64,000 nucleotides of DNA from Bradyrhizobium aeschynomenes. GTDB lineage: Bacteria; Pseudomonadota; Alphaproteobacteria; Rhizobiales; Xanthobacteraceae. The stretch lies in assembly GCF_013178945.1 (NCBI RefSeq), contig NZ_JABFDM010000014.1:1-64000 (forward strand), read 5' to 3'. This document shows positions 48,879-56,865 of this stretch, one piece after another. Position 1 is the first letter of the stretch. Each line of letters starts with the position of its first letter. The translations under genes and the position numbers were made by a program. The notes beneath the pieces were generated by a model. The model searched no databases. It saw only the letters and a list, made by a program, of their open reading frames with translations, and had not been told where the DNA came from.

Positions 48879-48914
48879 AAGAGGCGCGTTATACATCTGT
48901 ATAACGCGCCTCTT
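48879..48914. promoter_or_regulatory. perfect palindrome with 17-bp arms before the toxin-antitoxin genes
   Basis: AAGAGGCGCGTTATACA (48879) and its exact complement (48898-48914) flank a 2-nt centre, followed by TTCC. The outer part (AAGAGGCGCG...) with the T run fits a terminator for pepF. The inner GTTATACA/TGTATAAC could be the antitoxin operator. It starts 31 bp after the pepF stop and lies 18 bp before the antitoxin start. Confidence 0.75.
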
Positions 48915-48932
48915 TTCCGATGGTATTGACCC

Positions 48933-49157
48933 ATGAAGATCGAAATCAAGAAAATCGGCAATTCCGATGGCCTGCTGCTGCCGCGCGAGCTGATGCAGCG
49001 GCTCGATCTCAAGCGCGGCCAGCAACTGCACATCGTCGAGTTGCCGGGCGGCGGGTTCCAGGCGCTGCCCTACGATCCGGATTTCGAGCGGACGATGGAA
49101 ATCGCCGACGAGATCATGGATGAGTACCGCGACACGCTCGCGGCGCTCGCTAAATGA
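48933..49157 (+). CDS. AbrB/MazE-type antitoxin
   Basis: 74 aa. The swapped-hairpin DNA-binding part is MKIEIKKIGNSDGLLLPREL, then LKRGQQLHIVEL. The C-terminal helix (FERTMEIADEIMDEYRDTLAALAK) is the part expected to bind and neutralise the toxin. Antitoxins of this class autoregulate by binding a palindrome, and one lies just upstream. The stop overlaps the toxin start by 4 bp (ATGA), so the pair is coupled. The mixed pairing of an AbrB-type antitoxin with a Doc-type toxin is known in other bacteria. Confidence 0.9.
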   Translation: MKIEIKKIGNSDGLLLPRELMQRLDLKRGQQLHIVELPGGGFQALPYDPDFERTMEIADEIMDEYRDTLAALAK

Positions 49158-49570
49158 GCGAGCAGCGGGAGCCGCTGTGGATCACGTATGAGCAGGCCGT
49201 CGCGATCCACGCACGTCAGCTGCGCCGGTTCGGCGGCGCACCGGGGCTGCGCGACGAAGGCATGCTGTGCTCTGCTCTGGAACGGCCCGTCAACAAATGG
49301 AGCTACGAGCAGGCTACGCTGCCCGAGCTTGCCGCGGCCTACGCATTTGGCTTGGCCAAGAACCACGCTTTCGTCGACGTTAGCAAGCGCATCGCGTTCA
49401 TGGCGATGATGACGTTTCTGCGCAGAAACGACATCGCGTTTGCGCCGGACCCGGCTCAGGCCACTGCCATGATCCTCGCCCTCGCCGCCGGCGAGGTCAG
49501 CGAGGCCAGCCTGACGCGATGGATTCGCGACAATTGGCCGGGCCAATCAGGCGATCGGAAAAACCGATAA
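49154..49570 (+). CDS. Doc-like (Fic family) toxin with altered active-site motif
   Basis: 138 aa. The body resembles death-on-curing toxins (ITYEQAVAIHARQLRRFGG, then GLRDEGMLCSALERP). The Fic-like motif reads HAFVDVSKR in place of the usual H-x-F-x-D-(G/A)-N-K-R. The catalytic His and the metal-binding Asp are kept, but Gly is Val and Asn is Ser. Doc phosphorylates EF-Tu. Whether this variant is active is unclear. It is in one operon with the antitoxin. The shift in the motif may lower ATP use or reflect decay. Confidence 0.85.
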   Translation: MSEQREPLWITYEQAVAIHARQLRRFGGAPGLRDEGMLCSALERPVNKWSYEQATLPELAAAYAFGLAKNHAFVDVSKRIAFMAMMTFLRRNDIAFAPDPAQATAMILALAAGEVSEASLTRWIRDNWPGQSGDRKNR

Positions 49571-49654
49571 AACTCTCTGGCATACCTGCCGTTGCCCTTG
49601 CATTGGCTTTGAGGTATGCGACCTTAACAAAGCAATTTTCTCTGGGGGACCCCG

Positions 49655-49807
49655 ATGGCAAACCATGGCGAGATCGCCTACTCGACGGCGGACGGCAATG
49701 ACTACGTGGCGCATGAGGCCACCTATGAGGGCTTCATCAAGCTGGTGAAGTACGGCACGATCGGCGTTGCCCTCATCGTCATCTTGATGGCCATTTTCCT
49801 CGTTTAA
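49655..49807 (+). CDS. aa3-type cytochrome c oxidase subunit IV (50 aa)
   Basis: 50 aa, below the size usually picked by gene finders. It begins MANHGEIAYSTADGNDYVAH, a soluble acidic start, followed by one membrane helix (IGVALIVILMAIFLV) after GFIKLVKYG. This matches the small bacterial aa3-type subunit IV. It sits alone just upstream of pntAA, with a GGGGGACC before the ATG. The large oxidase subunits are not in the window. A hairpin follows the stop. Confidence 0.82.
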   Translation: MANHGEIAYSTADGNDYVAHEATYEGFIKLVKYGTIGVALIVILMAIFLV

Positions 49808-49817
49808 TGTCGCTATG

Positions 49818-49845
49818 GGCCCGCCGGCATCCCCGCCGGCGGGCC
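49818..49845 (+). terminator. hairpin after the oxidase subunit IV gene
   Basis: GGCCCGCCGGC (49818) pairs with GCCGGCGGGCC (49835) around ATCCCC. The following TTCAG is a poor T-tract, so termination may be partial. It separates the small gene from pntAA. Confidence 0.65.
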
Positions 49846-49946
49846 TTCAGCTGACTGCCGCAGCCGATGGCTGGTCCGGCGTCATGCTGAAGCCCATGGA
49901 CGTCCCGCCCTTTTAAGCTCGCGCGCGCATTCGCGCCGGAGGCCTC

Positions 49947-51074
49947 ATGAAGATTGCCGTCGCCAAGGAAATCGACCCGTTGGAGCCGCGGGTCGCCGCC
50001 TCTCCCGATACGGTGAAGAAGTTCAAGGCGCTGGGTGCCGAGATCGCGGTCGAGCCTGGCGCCGGCATCAAGTCCGGCCTGCCGGATTCGGAATTCACCG
50101 CAGTAGGAGCGACCGTCAGCGCGGATGCGCTCAAGGATGCCGACATCATCATCAAGGTGAAGCGGCCGGAAGCCTCGGAGCTCGCCAATTACCGGCGCGG
50201 CGCCTTGGTGTTCGCGATCATGGATCCCTATGGCAACGACGCTGCGCTCAAGGCGATGGCCGATGCCGGCATCGCCTCCTTTGCGATGGAGCTGATGCCG
50301 CGCATCACCCGCGCCCAGGTGATGGACGTGCTGTCGAGCCAGGCCAACCTCGCCGGCTACCGCGCCGTCATCGAAGGCGCCGAGGCATTCGGCCGCGCCT
50401 TCCCGATGATGATGACCGCGGCCGGCACCGTGCCGGCGACGAAGGTCTTCGTGATGGGTGTCGGCGTTGCCGGCCTGCAGGCGATCGCGACCGCGCGGCG
50501 GCTCGGCGCCATGGTCTCGGCCACCGACGTGCGCCCGGCCACCAAGGAGCAGGTGGAAAGCCTCGGCGCCAAGTTCCTGGCGGTCGAGGACGAGGAGTTC
50601 AAGAACGCCCAGACCGCGGGCGGCTACGCCAAGGAGATGTCGAAAGAGTACCAGGCCAAGCAGGCCGCTCTGACGGCGGAACACATCAAGAAGCAGGACG
50701 TGATCATCACGACGGCGCTGATCCCCGGCCGTCCGGCGCCGCGCCTCGTCACCATGGAGATGGTGAAGTCGATGCGCCCCGGCTCGGTGCTGGTCGATCT
50801 CGCGGTCGAGCGCGGCGGCAATGTCGAGGGCGTCAAGCTCGGCGAGACTGTCGAGATCGATGGCGTCAAGATCATCGGCTACCCGAACCTTGCAGGCCGG
50901 GTCGCAGCCTCGGCCTCCGGCCTCTACGCCCGCAACCTGTTCTCCTTCATCGAGACGATGATCGACAAGAAAGAGAAGACGCTGGCGGTGAATTGGGACG
51001 ACGAACTGGTCAAGGCCACGGCTTTGACAAAGGACGGCGCCATCATCCACCCGAATTTTCAGCCGAAGGCATAG
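49947..51074 (+). CDS. pntAA: NAD(P) transhydrogenase alpha subunit, part 1
   Basis: 375 aa. It is the NAD(H)-binding domain I. It begins MKIAVAKEIDPLEPRVAASP and has KSGLPDSEF, ADIIIKVKRPEASE and the cofactor fold GVGVAGLQAIATARRLGAMVSATDVRP. A KEQVESLGAKF region follows, then DVIITTALIPGRPAPRLV. The transhydrogenase uses the proton gradient to make NADPH from NADH. The split into three genes is the Rhodospirillum rubrum type. GGAGG 5 nt before the ATG is strong. It is 24 bp from pntAB. Confidence 0.97.
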   Translation: MKIAVAKEIDPLEPRVAASPDTVKKFKALGAEIAVEPGAGIKSGLPDSEFTAVGATVSADALKDADIIIKVKRPEASELANYRRGALVFAIMDPYGNDAALKAMADAGIASFAMELMPRITRAQVMDVLSSQANLAGYRAVIEGAEAFGRAFPMMMTAAGTVPATKVFVMGVGVAGLQAIATARRLGAMVSATDVRPATKEQVESLGAKFLAVEDEEFKNAQTAGGYAKEMSKEYQAKQAALTAEHIKKQDVIITTALIPGRPAPRLVTMEMVKSMRPGSVLVDLAVERGGNVEGVKLGETVEIDGVKIIGYPNLAGRVAASASGLYARNLFSFIETMIDKKEKTLAVNWDDELVKATALTKDGAIIHPNFQPKA

Positions 51075-51098
51075 TCGGAAGATATCAGGAGCTAAGCC

Positions 51099-51416
51099 AT
51101 GGAACATGTCGTCCAAGCCGTCGATCCGTTCGTTTTCCGGCTCTCGATCTTCGTCCTTGCCGTTTTCGTCGGCTATTTCGTCGTGTGGTCGGTGACGCCG
51201 GCCCTGCACACGCCGCTGATGTCGGTGACCAACGCGATCTCCTCGGTGATCGTGGTCGGCGCGCTGCTCGCGGTCGGCGTTCCCATGCTGTCGAGCGGCA
51301 GCGGTCTGGCGCGGGCCTTCGGCTTCGTCGCGCTGATCTTCGCCTGCGTGAACATCTTCGGAGGCTTCCTCGTCACCCAGCGCATGCTCGCGATGTACAA
51401 GAAGAAGTCCAAATAA
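51099..51416 (+). CDS. pntAB: NAD(P) transhydrogenase alpha subunit, part 2 (membrane)
   Basis: 105 aa with three membrane helices: FRLSIFVLAVFVGYFVVW, ISSVIVVGALLAVG and a third near FGFVALIFACVNIFGGF. The segment TPLMSVTNAISSVIVVGALL is conserved and helps form the proton path with PntB. AGGAG precedes the ATG. It sits between pntAA and pntB (24 and 58 bp gaps), so all three are probably one operon. Confidence 0.96.
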   Translation: MEHVVQAVDPFVFRLSIFVLAVFVGYFVVWSVTPALHTPLMSVTNAISSVIVVGALLAVGVPMLSSGSGLARAFGFVALIFACVNIFGGFLVTQRMLAMYKKKSK

Positions 51417-51474
51417 CAACGTCGCTTAACAACGCCGCACGACGCGGGATGACAGGCATAACGGGGCATCTGCA

Positions 51475-52872
51475 ATGAACGCCAATCTGTCGGCACTCCT
51501 TTATCTCGTGGCAGGTGTGCTGTTCATCCTGTCGCTCCGCGGGCTGTCGAGTCCCGCCTCGAGCCGCCAGGGCAACTTCTTCGGCATGGCCGGCATGGCG
51601 ATCGCGGTCGCCACCACCCTGGCCGGGCATCCACCAGCGGATGCGATCGCCTGGATCCTCGTGATCCTCGGCGTTGCGATCGGCGGTGGCATCGGTGCGG
51701 TGATTGCGCGCCGGGTGCCGATGACGTCGATGCCCGAGCTCGTCGCCGCGTTCCATTCGCTGGTCGGCATGGCCGCGGTGCTGGTCGCCGCCGGCGCCTT
51801 CTTCGCGCCGGAAGCCTTCGACATCGGCACGCCCGGCAACATCCATCCGCAGAGCCTGGTCGAAATGTCGCTCGGCGTCGCCATCGGCGCGCTGACCTTC
51901 ACCGGCTCGGTGATCGCGTTCCTGAAGCTGTCGGCCCGGATGAGCGGTGCGCCGATCATCCTGCCGGCGCGCCACATCATCAACATCGCGCTCGCGGTCG
52001 CGCTCGTCTTCTTCGTGGTCCGCTTGGTGATGACCGGCGGCGGCTTCGACTTCCTGATGGTGACGCTGCTGGCGCTCGCGCTCGGCGTGCTCATGATCAT
52101 CCCGATCGGCGGCGCCGACATGCCGGTCGTGATCTCGATGCTGAACTCCTATTCGGGCTGGGCCGCCGCCGGCATCGGATTCACACTGGGCAATTCGGCT
52201 CTGATCATCACCGGCGCGCTGGTCGGCTCGTCCGGTGCGATCCTGTCCTACATCATGTGCCACGCGATGAACCGGTCCTTCATCTCGGTCATCCTCGGCG
52301 GCTTCGGCGGTGAGACCGCTGCGGCCGGTGGCGGCACCGGCGAGCAGAAGCCCGCCAAGCTCGGCTCGGCTGATGACGCGGCCTTCATCATGAAGAATGC
52401 TTCGAAGGTCATCATCGTCCCCGGCTACGGCATGGCGGTGGCCCAGGCCCAGCACGCGCTGCGCGAGCTGGCCGACACGCTGAAGAAGGAAGGCGTCGAG
52501 GTGAAGTACGCCATCCACCCGGTCGCGGGCCGCATGCCCGGCCACATGAACGTGCTGCTCGCCGAGGCCAACGTGCCCTATGACGAGGTGTTCGAGCTCG
52601 AGGACATCAACTCGGAGTTCGCACAGGCCGACGTCGCCTTCGTGATCGGCGCCAACGACGTCACCAATCCCGCTGCCGAGGAGGACAAGACCTCGCCGAT
52701 CTACGGCATGCCCGTGCTGCAGGTGTGGAAGGCCGGCACCGTGATGTTCATCAAGCGCTCGCTCGCCTCGGGCTACGCCGGCATCGACAATCCGTTGTTC
52801 TATCGCGACAACACGATGATGCTGCTCGGCGACGCCAAGAAGATGACCGAGAACATCGTCAAGGGCATGTAG
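51475..52872 (+). CDS. pntB: NAD(P) transhydrogenase beta subunit
   Basis: 465 aa. It has about nine membrane helices at the start (ALLYLVAGVLFILSLRGLSS and later GVLMIIPIGGADMPVVISML). The NADP(H)-binding domain III follows with KVIIVPGYGMAVAQAQ, HPVAGRMPGHMNVLLAEANVP and the conserved VIGANDVTNPAAEEDKTSPI. It is the last gene of the pnt operon. The hydrolase gene follows after 18 bp and may be co-transcribed. Confidence 0.97.
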   Translation: MNANLSALLYLVAGVLFILSLRGLSSPASSRQGNFFGMAGMAIAVATTLAGHPPADAIAWILVILGVAIGGGIGAVIARRVPMTSMPELVAAFHSLVGMAAVLVAAGAFFAPEAFDIGTPGNIHPQSLVEMSLGVAIGALTFTGSVIAFLKLSARMSGAPIILPARHIINIALAVALVFFVVRLVMTGGGFDFLMVTLLALALGVLMIIPIGGADMPVVISMLNSYSGWAAAGIGFTLGNSALIITGALVGSSGAILSYIMCHAMNRSFISVILGGFGGETAAAGGGTGEQKPAKLGSADDAAFIMKNASKVIIVPGYGMAVAQAQHALRELADTLKKEGVEVKYAIHPVAGRMPGHMNVLLAEANVPYDEVFELEDINSEFAQADVAFVIGANDVTNPAAEEDKTSPIYGMPVLQVWKAGTVMFIKRSLASGYAGIDNPLFYRDNTMMLLGDAKKMTENIVKGM

Positions 52873-52890
52873 TCGATCCGGTCGGGAGCC

Positions 52891-53691
52891 ATGGTCGTCC
52901 TGAAATGGCTCCTGATCGTCGTTGTGGCGATCTACGCCACCGTGCTGGCGGTTCTGTTCGTGCGCCAGCGCGAGATGCTGTTTCCGATCCCGCCGGTCGG
53001 CCGCACGGCGCCGGACGCCGCCGGTTTTCCGCAGGCCGAAGAGCATGTGCTGACGTCGGCGGACGGTGAGAAGGTCATCGTCTGGCATGTGCCGGCGCAG
53101 CCCGGCCGCAGGGTGGTGCTATATTTCCCCGGCAATGGCGATTTCCTTGCCGGGGTGGTCTCCCGCTTCAAGGCGCTCACGGCCGACGGCACTGGCCTGA
53201 TCGCACTGTCCTACCGTGGCTATGCCGGCTCGACGGGGAGTCCGAGCGAGCCAGGGCTGCTTCAGGATGCCGCAGCCGCCTATGCCTTCACGCGGGAGCA
53301 CTACGAGGCGCAGCGCATCGTCGCGTGGGGCTTCTCGCTCGGCAGCGGCGTCGCGACGGCTGTTGCGGCGGAGCAGCCGCTCGCGAAGCTGATCCTCGAA
53401 GCGCCTTATACGTCGACCGTCGACGTCGCTTCCGACATGCTCAAGGTGGTTCCCGTCAGCCTGCTCATGCGCGACCGCTTCCATTCCGATCAGCGTATCA
53501 CCAAGGTGCACGTGCCGCTGCTGATCATGCACGGCGCGAAGGATCCTGGGATTCCGATCCGCTTCGGGGAACGCTTGTTCGCACTTGCGCAAGACCCCAA
53601 GCGCTTCGTACGGTTTCCCGACGGCGGACATAATGATTTGGATTTTTTTGGTGCGACTGAGACAGCCAAGAGCTTCATCGACGGCCCCTAA
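52891..53691 (+). CDS. alpha/beta hydrolase with N-terminal membrane helix
   Basis: 266 aa. The membrane helix is LKWLLIVVVAIYATVLAVLF. The hydrolase part has YFPGNGD (oxyanion), LSYRGYAGSTGSPSE, the nucleophile elbow GFSLGSG, the acid in MHGAKDPGIP and the His in PDGGHNDL. It resembles the YfhR/ABHD type of esterases or thioesterases. A 7-T run lies close to the 3' end. The gene overlaps the next gene's chosen start by 59 bp and follows pntB by 18 bp. The substrate is unknown. Confidence 0.86.
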   Translation: MVVLKWLLIVVVAIYATVLAVLFVRQREMLFPIPPVGRTAPDAAGFPQAEEHVLTSADGEKVIVWHVPAQPGRRVVLYFPGNGDFLAGVVSRFKALTADGTGLIALSYRGYAGSTGSPSEPGLLQDAAAAYAFTREHYEAQRIVAWGFSLGSGVATAVAAEQPLAKLILEAPYTSTVDVASDMLKVVPVSLLMRDRFHSDQRITKVHVPLLIMHGAKDPGIPIRFGERLFALAQDPKRFVRFPDGGHNDLDFFGATETAKSFIDGP

Positions 53692-55123
53692 TGTCCGCGC
53701 AGCGCGCTGGCCGGCAGTGGTCGCCGTCCTGGTCGTTGCAGGTCTGCCGATGCAGGCGACGGCCGCCGAACTGAACGGCGCCGTGATGACCTGGCCCTTC
53801 GCGCTGCCGTTCGCGGGATTGCTGCTGTCGATCGCCCTTGGCCCGCTGCTGTTTGCCCGCTTCTGGCATCACCACTACGGAAAGATCGCCGCGGCATGGG
53901 CTCTGGTTACGCTCGCGGCATTGACCTGGAATGCCGGGCCTGGCACGGCGCTCGCTGCCTTCGTCCATGCATTGCTCGCCGAATATCTCAGCTTCATCGT
54001 GCTGCTGTTCGCGCTGTACACGGTGGCGGGCGGCATCCTGGTGACCGGCGACATCAAGGGCACGCCGACGACCAACACGGCCATCCTCGCGCTCGGCACC
54101 ATCATCGCGAGCGTCGTCGGCACCACGGGCGCCGCGATGATCCTGGTGCGCCCCCTGATCCGCGCCAATCTGACGCGGTCCCACAATGTGCATGTGCTGG
54201 TGTTCTTCATCATCCTCGCTGCCAATGTCGGTGGCGCGCTCAGTCCACTCGGCGATCCGCCGTTGTTCGTCGGCTTTCTGCGCGGCGTCGACTTCTTCTG
54301 GACCACACGCAGTCTCTGGCTGCAGACGGCGATCGTCGCCGGCCTGCTGCTCGTGATCTTCGCCGCGATCGACGCATGGCGCTTCCGTCAGGAGAGGCCC
54401 GAGGCGGAAACGTCCGAAACGAAGCAGCCGGTGCGTGTCCGCGGGCTCATCAACGTCGTCCTGATCGCCGCCATCGTCGCAAATACGCTGGTGTCCGCAA
54501 CATGGAAGCCGGGCGTCTCCTTCGATGTCTACGGCACCCATCTCGAGCTGCAGAACCTCGTCCGCGACGCCATCCTCGTGGCCATTGCCGGCCTGTCGCT
54601 GTGGCTCACACCGGACGAGCACCGTGAGGCCAACGGTTTCAATTGGGAGCCGATCCGCGAGGTCGCGAAGCTGTTTGCGGCGATCTTCACGGCGATCGTC
54701 CCGGTCATCGCCATGCTGAACGCCGGCCACGACGGCTCGTTCGGCTGGCTGCTGAACGCGGTGACGACGCCGTCCGGTGCGCCACGGGAGGTGGCCTATT
54801 TCTGGTTCACCGGGCTGATGTCCGCGTTCCTCGACAATGCTCCGACCTATCTGCTGTTCTTCGAACTCGCCGGCGGCGATCCCAAGGTCCTGATGGGCCA
54901 GCTCGGAGGGACGCTCGCGGCGATCTCGATGGGCGCGGTGTACATGGGAGCGCTCACCTATATCGGAAATGCGCCGAACTTCATGGTGGCGGCGATCGCC
55001 AATGAGCGGGGCATCAAGATGCCGAGCTTCTTCGGCTACATGCTGCGAGCCGGCGCGGTCTTGATTCCGCTGTTCGTGCTGTTGACCTTGCTGCCGATTC
55101 ATCCGCTGCTCAGTGCCAACTAG
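53633..55123 (+). CDS. sodium/proton antiporter-like membrane protein (citrate transporter-type fold)
   Basis: About 496 aa with roughly twelve helices. It belongs to the ion-transporter family that includes ArsB- and NhaD-like proteins, with FIVLLFALYTVAGGILVTGD, TTGAAMILVRPLIRAN and ANVGGALSPLGDPPLFVGFLRG. MSAFLDNAPTYLLFFELAGG and GNAPNFMVAAIANERGI follow. The paired Asn/Asp (DNAP, GNAPN) are typical. The N-terminal part reads like a signal anchor (AVVAVLVVAGLPMQATAAEL). The start is uncertain: ATG 53633 overlaps the hydrolase gene, and a GTG at 53717 is also in frame. Confidence 0.8.
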   Translation: MIWIFLVRLRQPRASSTAPNVRAARWPAVVAVLVVAGLPMQATAAELNGAVMTWPFALPFAGLLLSIALGPLLFARFWHHHYGKIAAAWALVTLAALTWNAGPGTALAAFVHALLAEYLSFIVLLFALYTVAGGILVTGDIKGTPTTNTAILALGTIIASVVGTTGAAMILVRPLIRANLTRSHNVHVLVFFIILAANVGGALSPLGDPPLFVGFLRGVDFFWTTRSLWLQTAIVAGLLLVIFAAIDAWRFRQERPEAETSETKQPVRVRGLINVVLIAAIVANTLVSATWKPGVSFDVYGTHLELQNLVRDAILVAIAGLSLWLTPDEHREANGFNWEPIREVAKLFAAIFTAIVPVIAMLNAGHDGSFGWLLNAVTTPSGAPREVAYFWFTGLMSAFLDNAPTYLLFFELAGGDPKVLMGQLGGTLAAISMGAVYMGALTYIGNAPNFMVAAIANERGIKMPSFFGYMLRAGAVLIPLFVLLTLLPIHPLLSAN

Positions 55124-55228
55124 GCGCAGCGCATGCGTTGGGCGCGATCTTGAGCTCGCCTGTCCGGGCCAGTGACGAGCGCCTCGCCGTTACGCATAGT
55201 CGTCTGCGACAAATTCGGAGCGCGAATC

Positions 55229-56326
55229 ATGAGCGTGGAGGCCGCGGCGCCCGCCTCATCGGTGATCTTCCCGGGCTTGGCGGTGGCGCTGGTCGCAGGC
55301 GTGACGGTGACGCACTACGATTTCACACCCTCGGCGGCTGGCATGGTCTTCGCCGCGGTGCTGCTCGTCATCCTGTTCGGCACAGTGTTCGCGGCCGTGC
55401 ATCACGCCGAGGTGATCGCGCATGAAATCGGCGAACCCTTCGGCACGCTGCTCCTGACCCTGGCGGTGACGGTCATCGAGGTCGCGCTGATCGCCACCAT
55501 CATGCTCGGCGACAAGGCGGCGCCGGCTCTGGCGCGGGATACCGTGTTTGCGGTCGTGATGATCGTCTGCAACGGGCTGGTCGGCATCTGCATCTTCATC
55601 GGCGGCCTGCGCTATCGCGAGCAGGACGTCCTGGTCTCCGGCGCCAATCTGTATCTCAGCGTGCTGTTCACGATGGCGACGATTACGCTGGTGCTGCCGA
55701 ACTATACGCTGACCGCGCCTGGACCGGTCTTCTCGGCGGCACAACTGGCCTTCGTCAGCGTGGTCACGATCCTGCTCTATGCCATGTTCCTCTACGCCCA
55801 GACCACGCGCCATCGGGACTATTTCGTCGGCAGTGCGACAGGGTTCGGCGATGACGATGTCCGGCTGCCGCGCGCGAAGCTCCTTCTCAGCATCGGGCTG
55901 CTGCTGGTGGCGCTGCTAGCGGTCGTGCTGCTGGCGAAGAAGTTCTCCCTGGTGGTCGACGCCGGCGTCGCGGCCACCGGCTCGCCACCCGCCGTCGCCG
56001 GCGTGCTCGTGGCGTTGTTGATCCTGCTGCCGGAGAGCGTCGCCGCGATCTCGGCCGCCCGCGCCAACGATCTGCAGAAGAGCATCAACCTCGCGCTCGG
56101 CTCCTCGCTTGCCACCATCGGCCTGACGATCCCCGCGGTAGCGGTCGCCGCTCATGCGCTCGACAAGCAGCTCGTGCTCGGCCTGGACGCGCAAGGCATG
56201 GTGCTGCTGGTCCTGACCTTCGTTTTGAGCATGCTGACCTTCGGCACCGGCAGGACGAACATCCTGTTCGGGCTGGTGCACATGGTGGTGTTCGCGATAT
56301 TCCTTTTCCTGCTCTTCGTACCCTGA
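55229..56326 (+). CDS. ChaA-like calcium/proton (cation) antiporter
   Basis: 365 aa, eleven or so helices in two halves. Each half has the acidic signature of the CaCA superfamily: GTLLLTLAVTVIEVALIATIM and LVALLILLPESVAAISAARAND. LALGSSLATIGLTIPAVA is the matching partner. This pattern fits ChaA/Cax proteins that export Ca, Na or K for protons. The ATG at 55229 with GGAG 8 nt before is the best start. It sits 105 bp after the other antiporter and 16 bp before a cupin, so the group could be an ion-homeostasis unit. Confidence 0.9.
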   Translation: MSVEAAAPASSVIFPGLAVALVAGVTVTHYDFTPSAAGMVFAAVLLVILFGTVFAAVHHAEVIAHEIGEPFGTLLLTLAVTVIEVALIATIMLGDKAAPALARDTVFAVVMIVCNGLVGICIFIGGLRYREQDVLVSGANLYLSVLFTMATITLVLPNYTLTAPGPVFSAAQLAFVSVVTILLYAMFLYAQTTRHRDYFVGSATGFGDDDVRLPRAKLLLSIGLLLVALLAVVLLAKKFSLVVDAGVAATGSPPAVAGVLVALLILLPESVAAISAARANDLQKSINLALGSSLATIGLTIPAVAVAAHALDKQLVLGLDAQGMVLLVLTFVLSMLTFGTGRTNILFGLVHMVVFAIFLFLLFVP

Positions 56327-56342
56327 CTTGAGAGAGATCCCC

Positions 56343-56627
56343 ATGCTGAGCGCCCAGTCCGACGTCCAGGTCGATACGCCCGAGGTCCGCGTCACCGAGT
56401 GGCGGCTGGCGCCGGGCAGTGCGACGGGCCGGCACGTCCACGAGATGGATTATGTGATCGTGCCGGTGACCGCCGGAGAGATGACGATCGTGGCGCCGTC
56501 GGGCGAGCGCTCGAAGGCGCAGCTCGCGGTCGGGAAATCCTATTTCCGCAAAGCAGGCGTCGAACACGATGTGCTGAACGAGACCAGTTCCGAGATCGTT
56601 TTCCTCGAAGTTGAGCTCAAGCCCTAA
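56343..56627 (+). CDS. small cupin-domain protein
   Basis: 94 aa single cupin. The first motif is GSATGRHVHEMDYVIVPVTAG, with His and Glu/Asp metal ligands. The second is KSYFRKAGVEHDVLNE. It could bind a metal and a small molecule, but the substrate is unknown. The gene lies 16 bp behind the ChaA-like gene. The ATG at 56343 follows GAGAGA; an in-frame TTG at 56328 would add five residues. The 238 bp after it hold no gene. Confidence 0.85.
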   Translation: MLSAQSDVQVDTPEVRVTEWRLAPGSATGRHVHEMDYVIVPVTAGEMTIVAPSGERSKAQLAVGKSYFRKAGVEHDVLNETSSEIVFLEVELKP

Positions 56628-56865
56628 CCATTTGTTTACCGGCATGCCGCTGATTGTGGTATCTCAAGCCGGTGATCCGGAAAGCTGCGGCGGCGTCCGA
56701 GCGGTCTCGGATTGCAGCACGGCTCCGGTCTCAAAGGCTTTCAGGAAAACGACTATTCGCGGTTTGCCCGCGCGCATCTTGCGCGGTTAGGAGCCGCGGA
56801 GAGTGGGGAATGGTCCCTTAATTGTGCCTCAAAGTTCCCGCAAATACCGCGCGGGAGTGGTCAGC

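Noticed and set aside
49154-49570. calling the Doc-like toxin a pseudogene
   Set aside because: The frame is open, coupled to its antitoxin, and the catalytic His and Asp remain. Motif changes alone do not prove loss.
53585-53691. a frameshift joining the hydrolase and antiporter genes
   Set aside because: Each protein is complete in its own frame. The overlap is better explained by a start inside the hydrolase gene or a later GTG.
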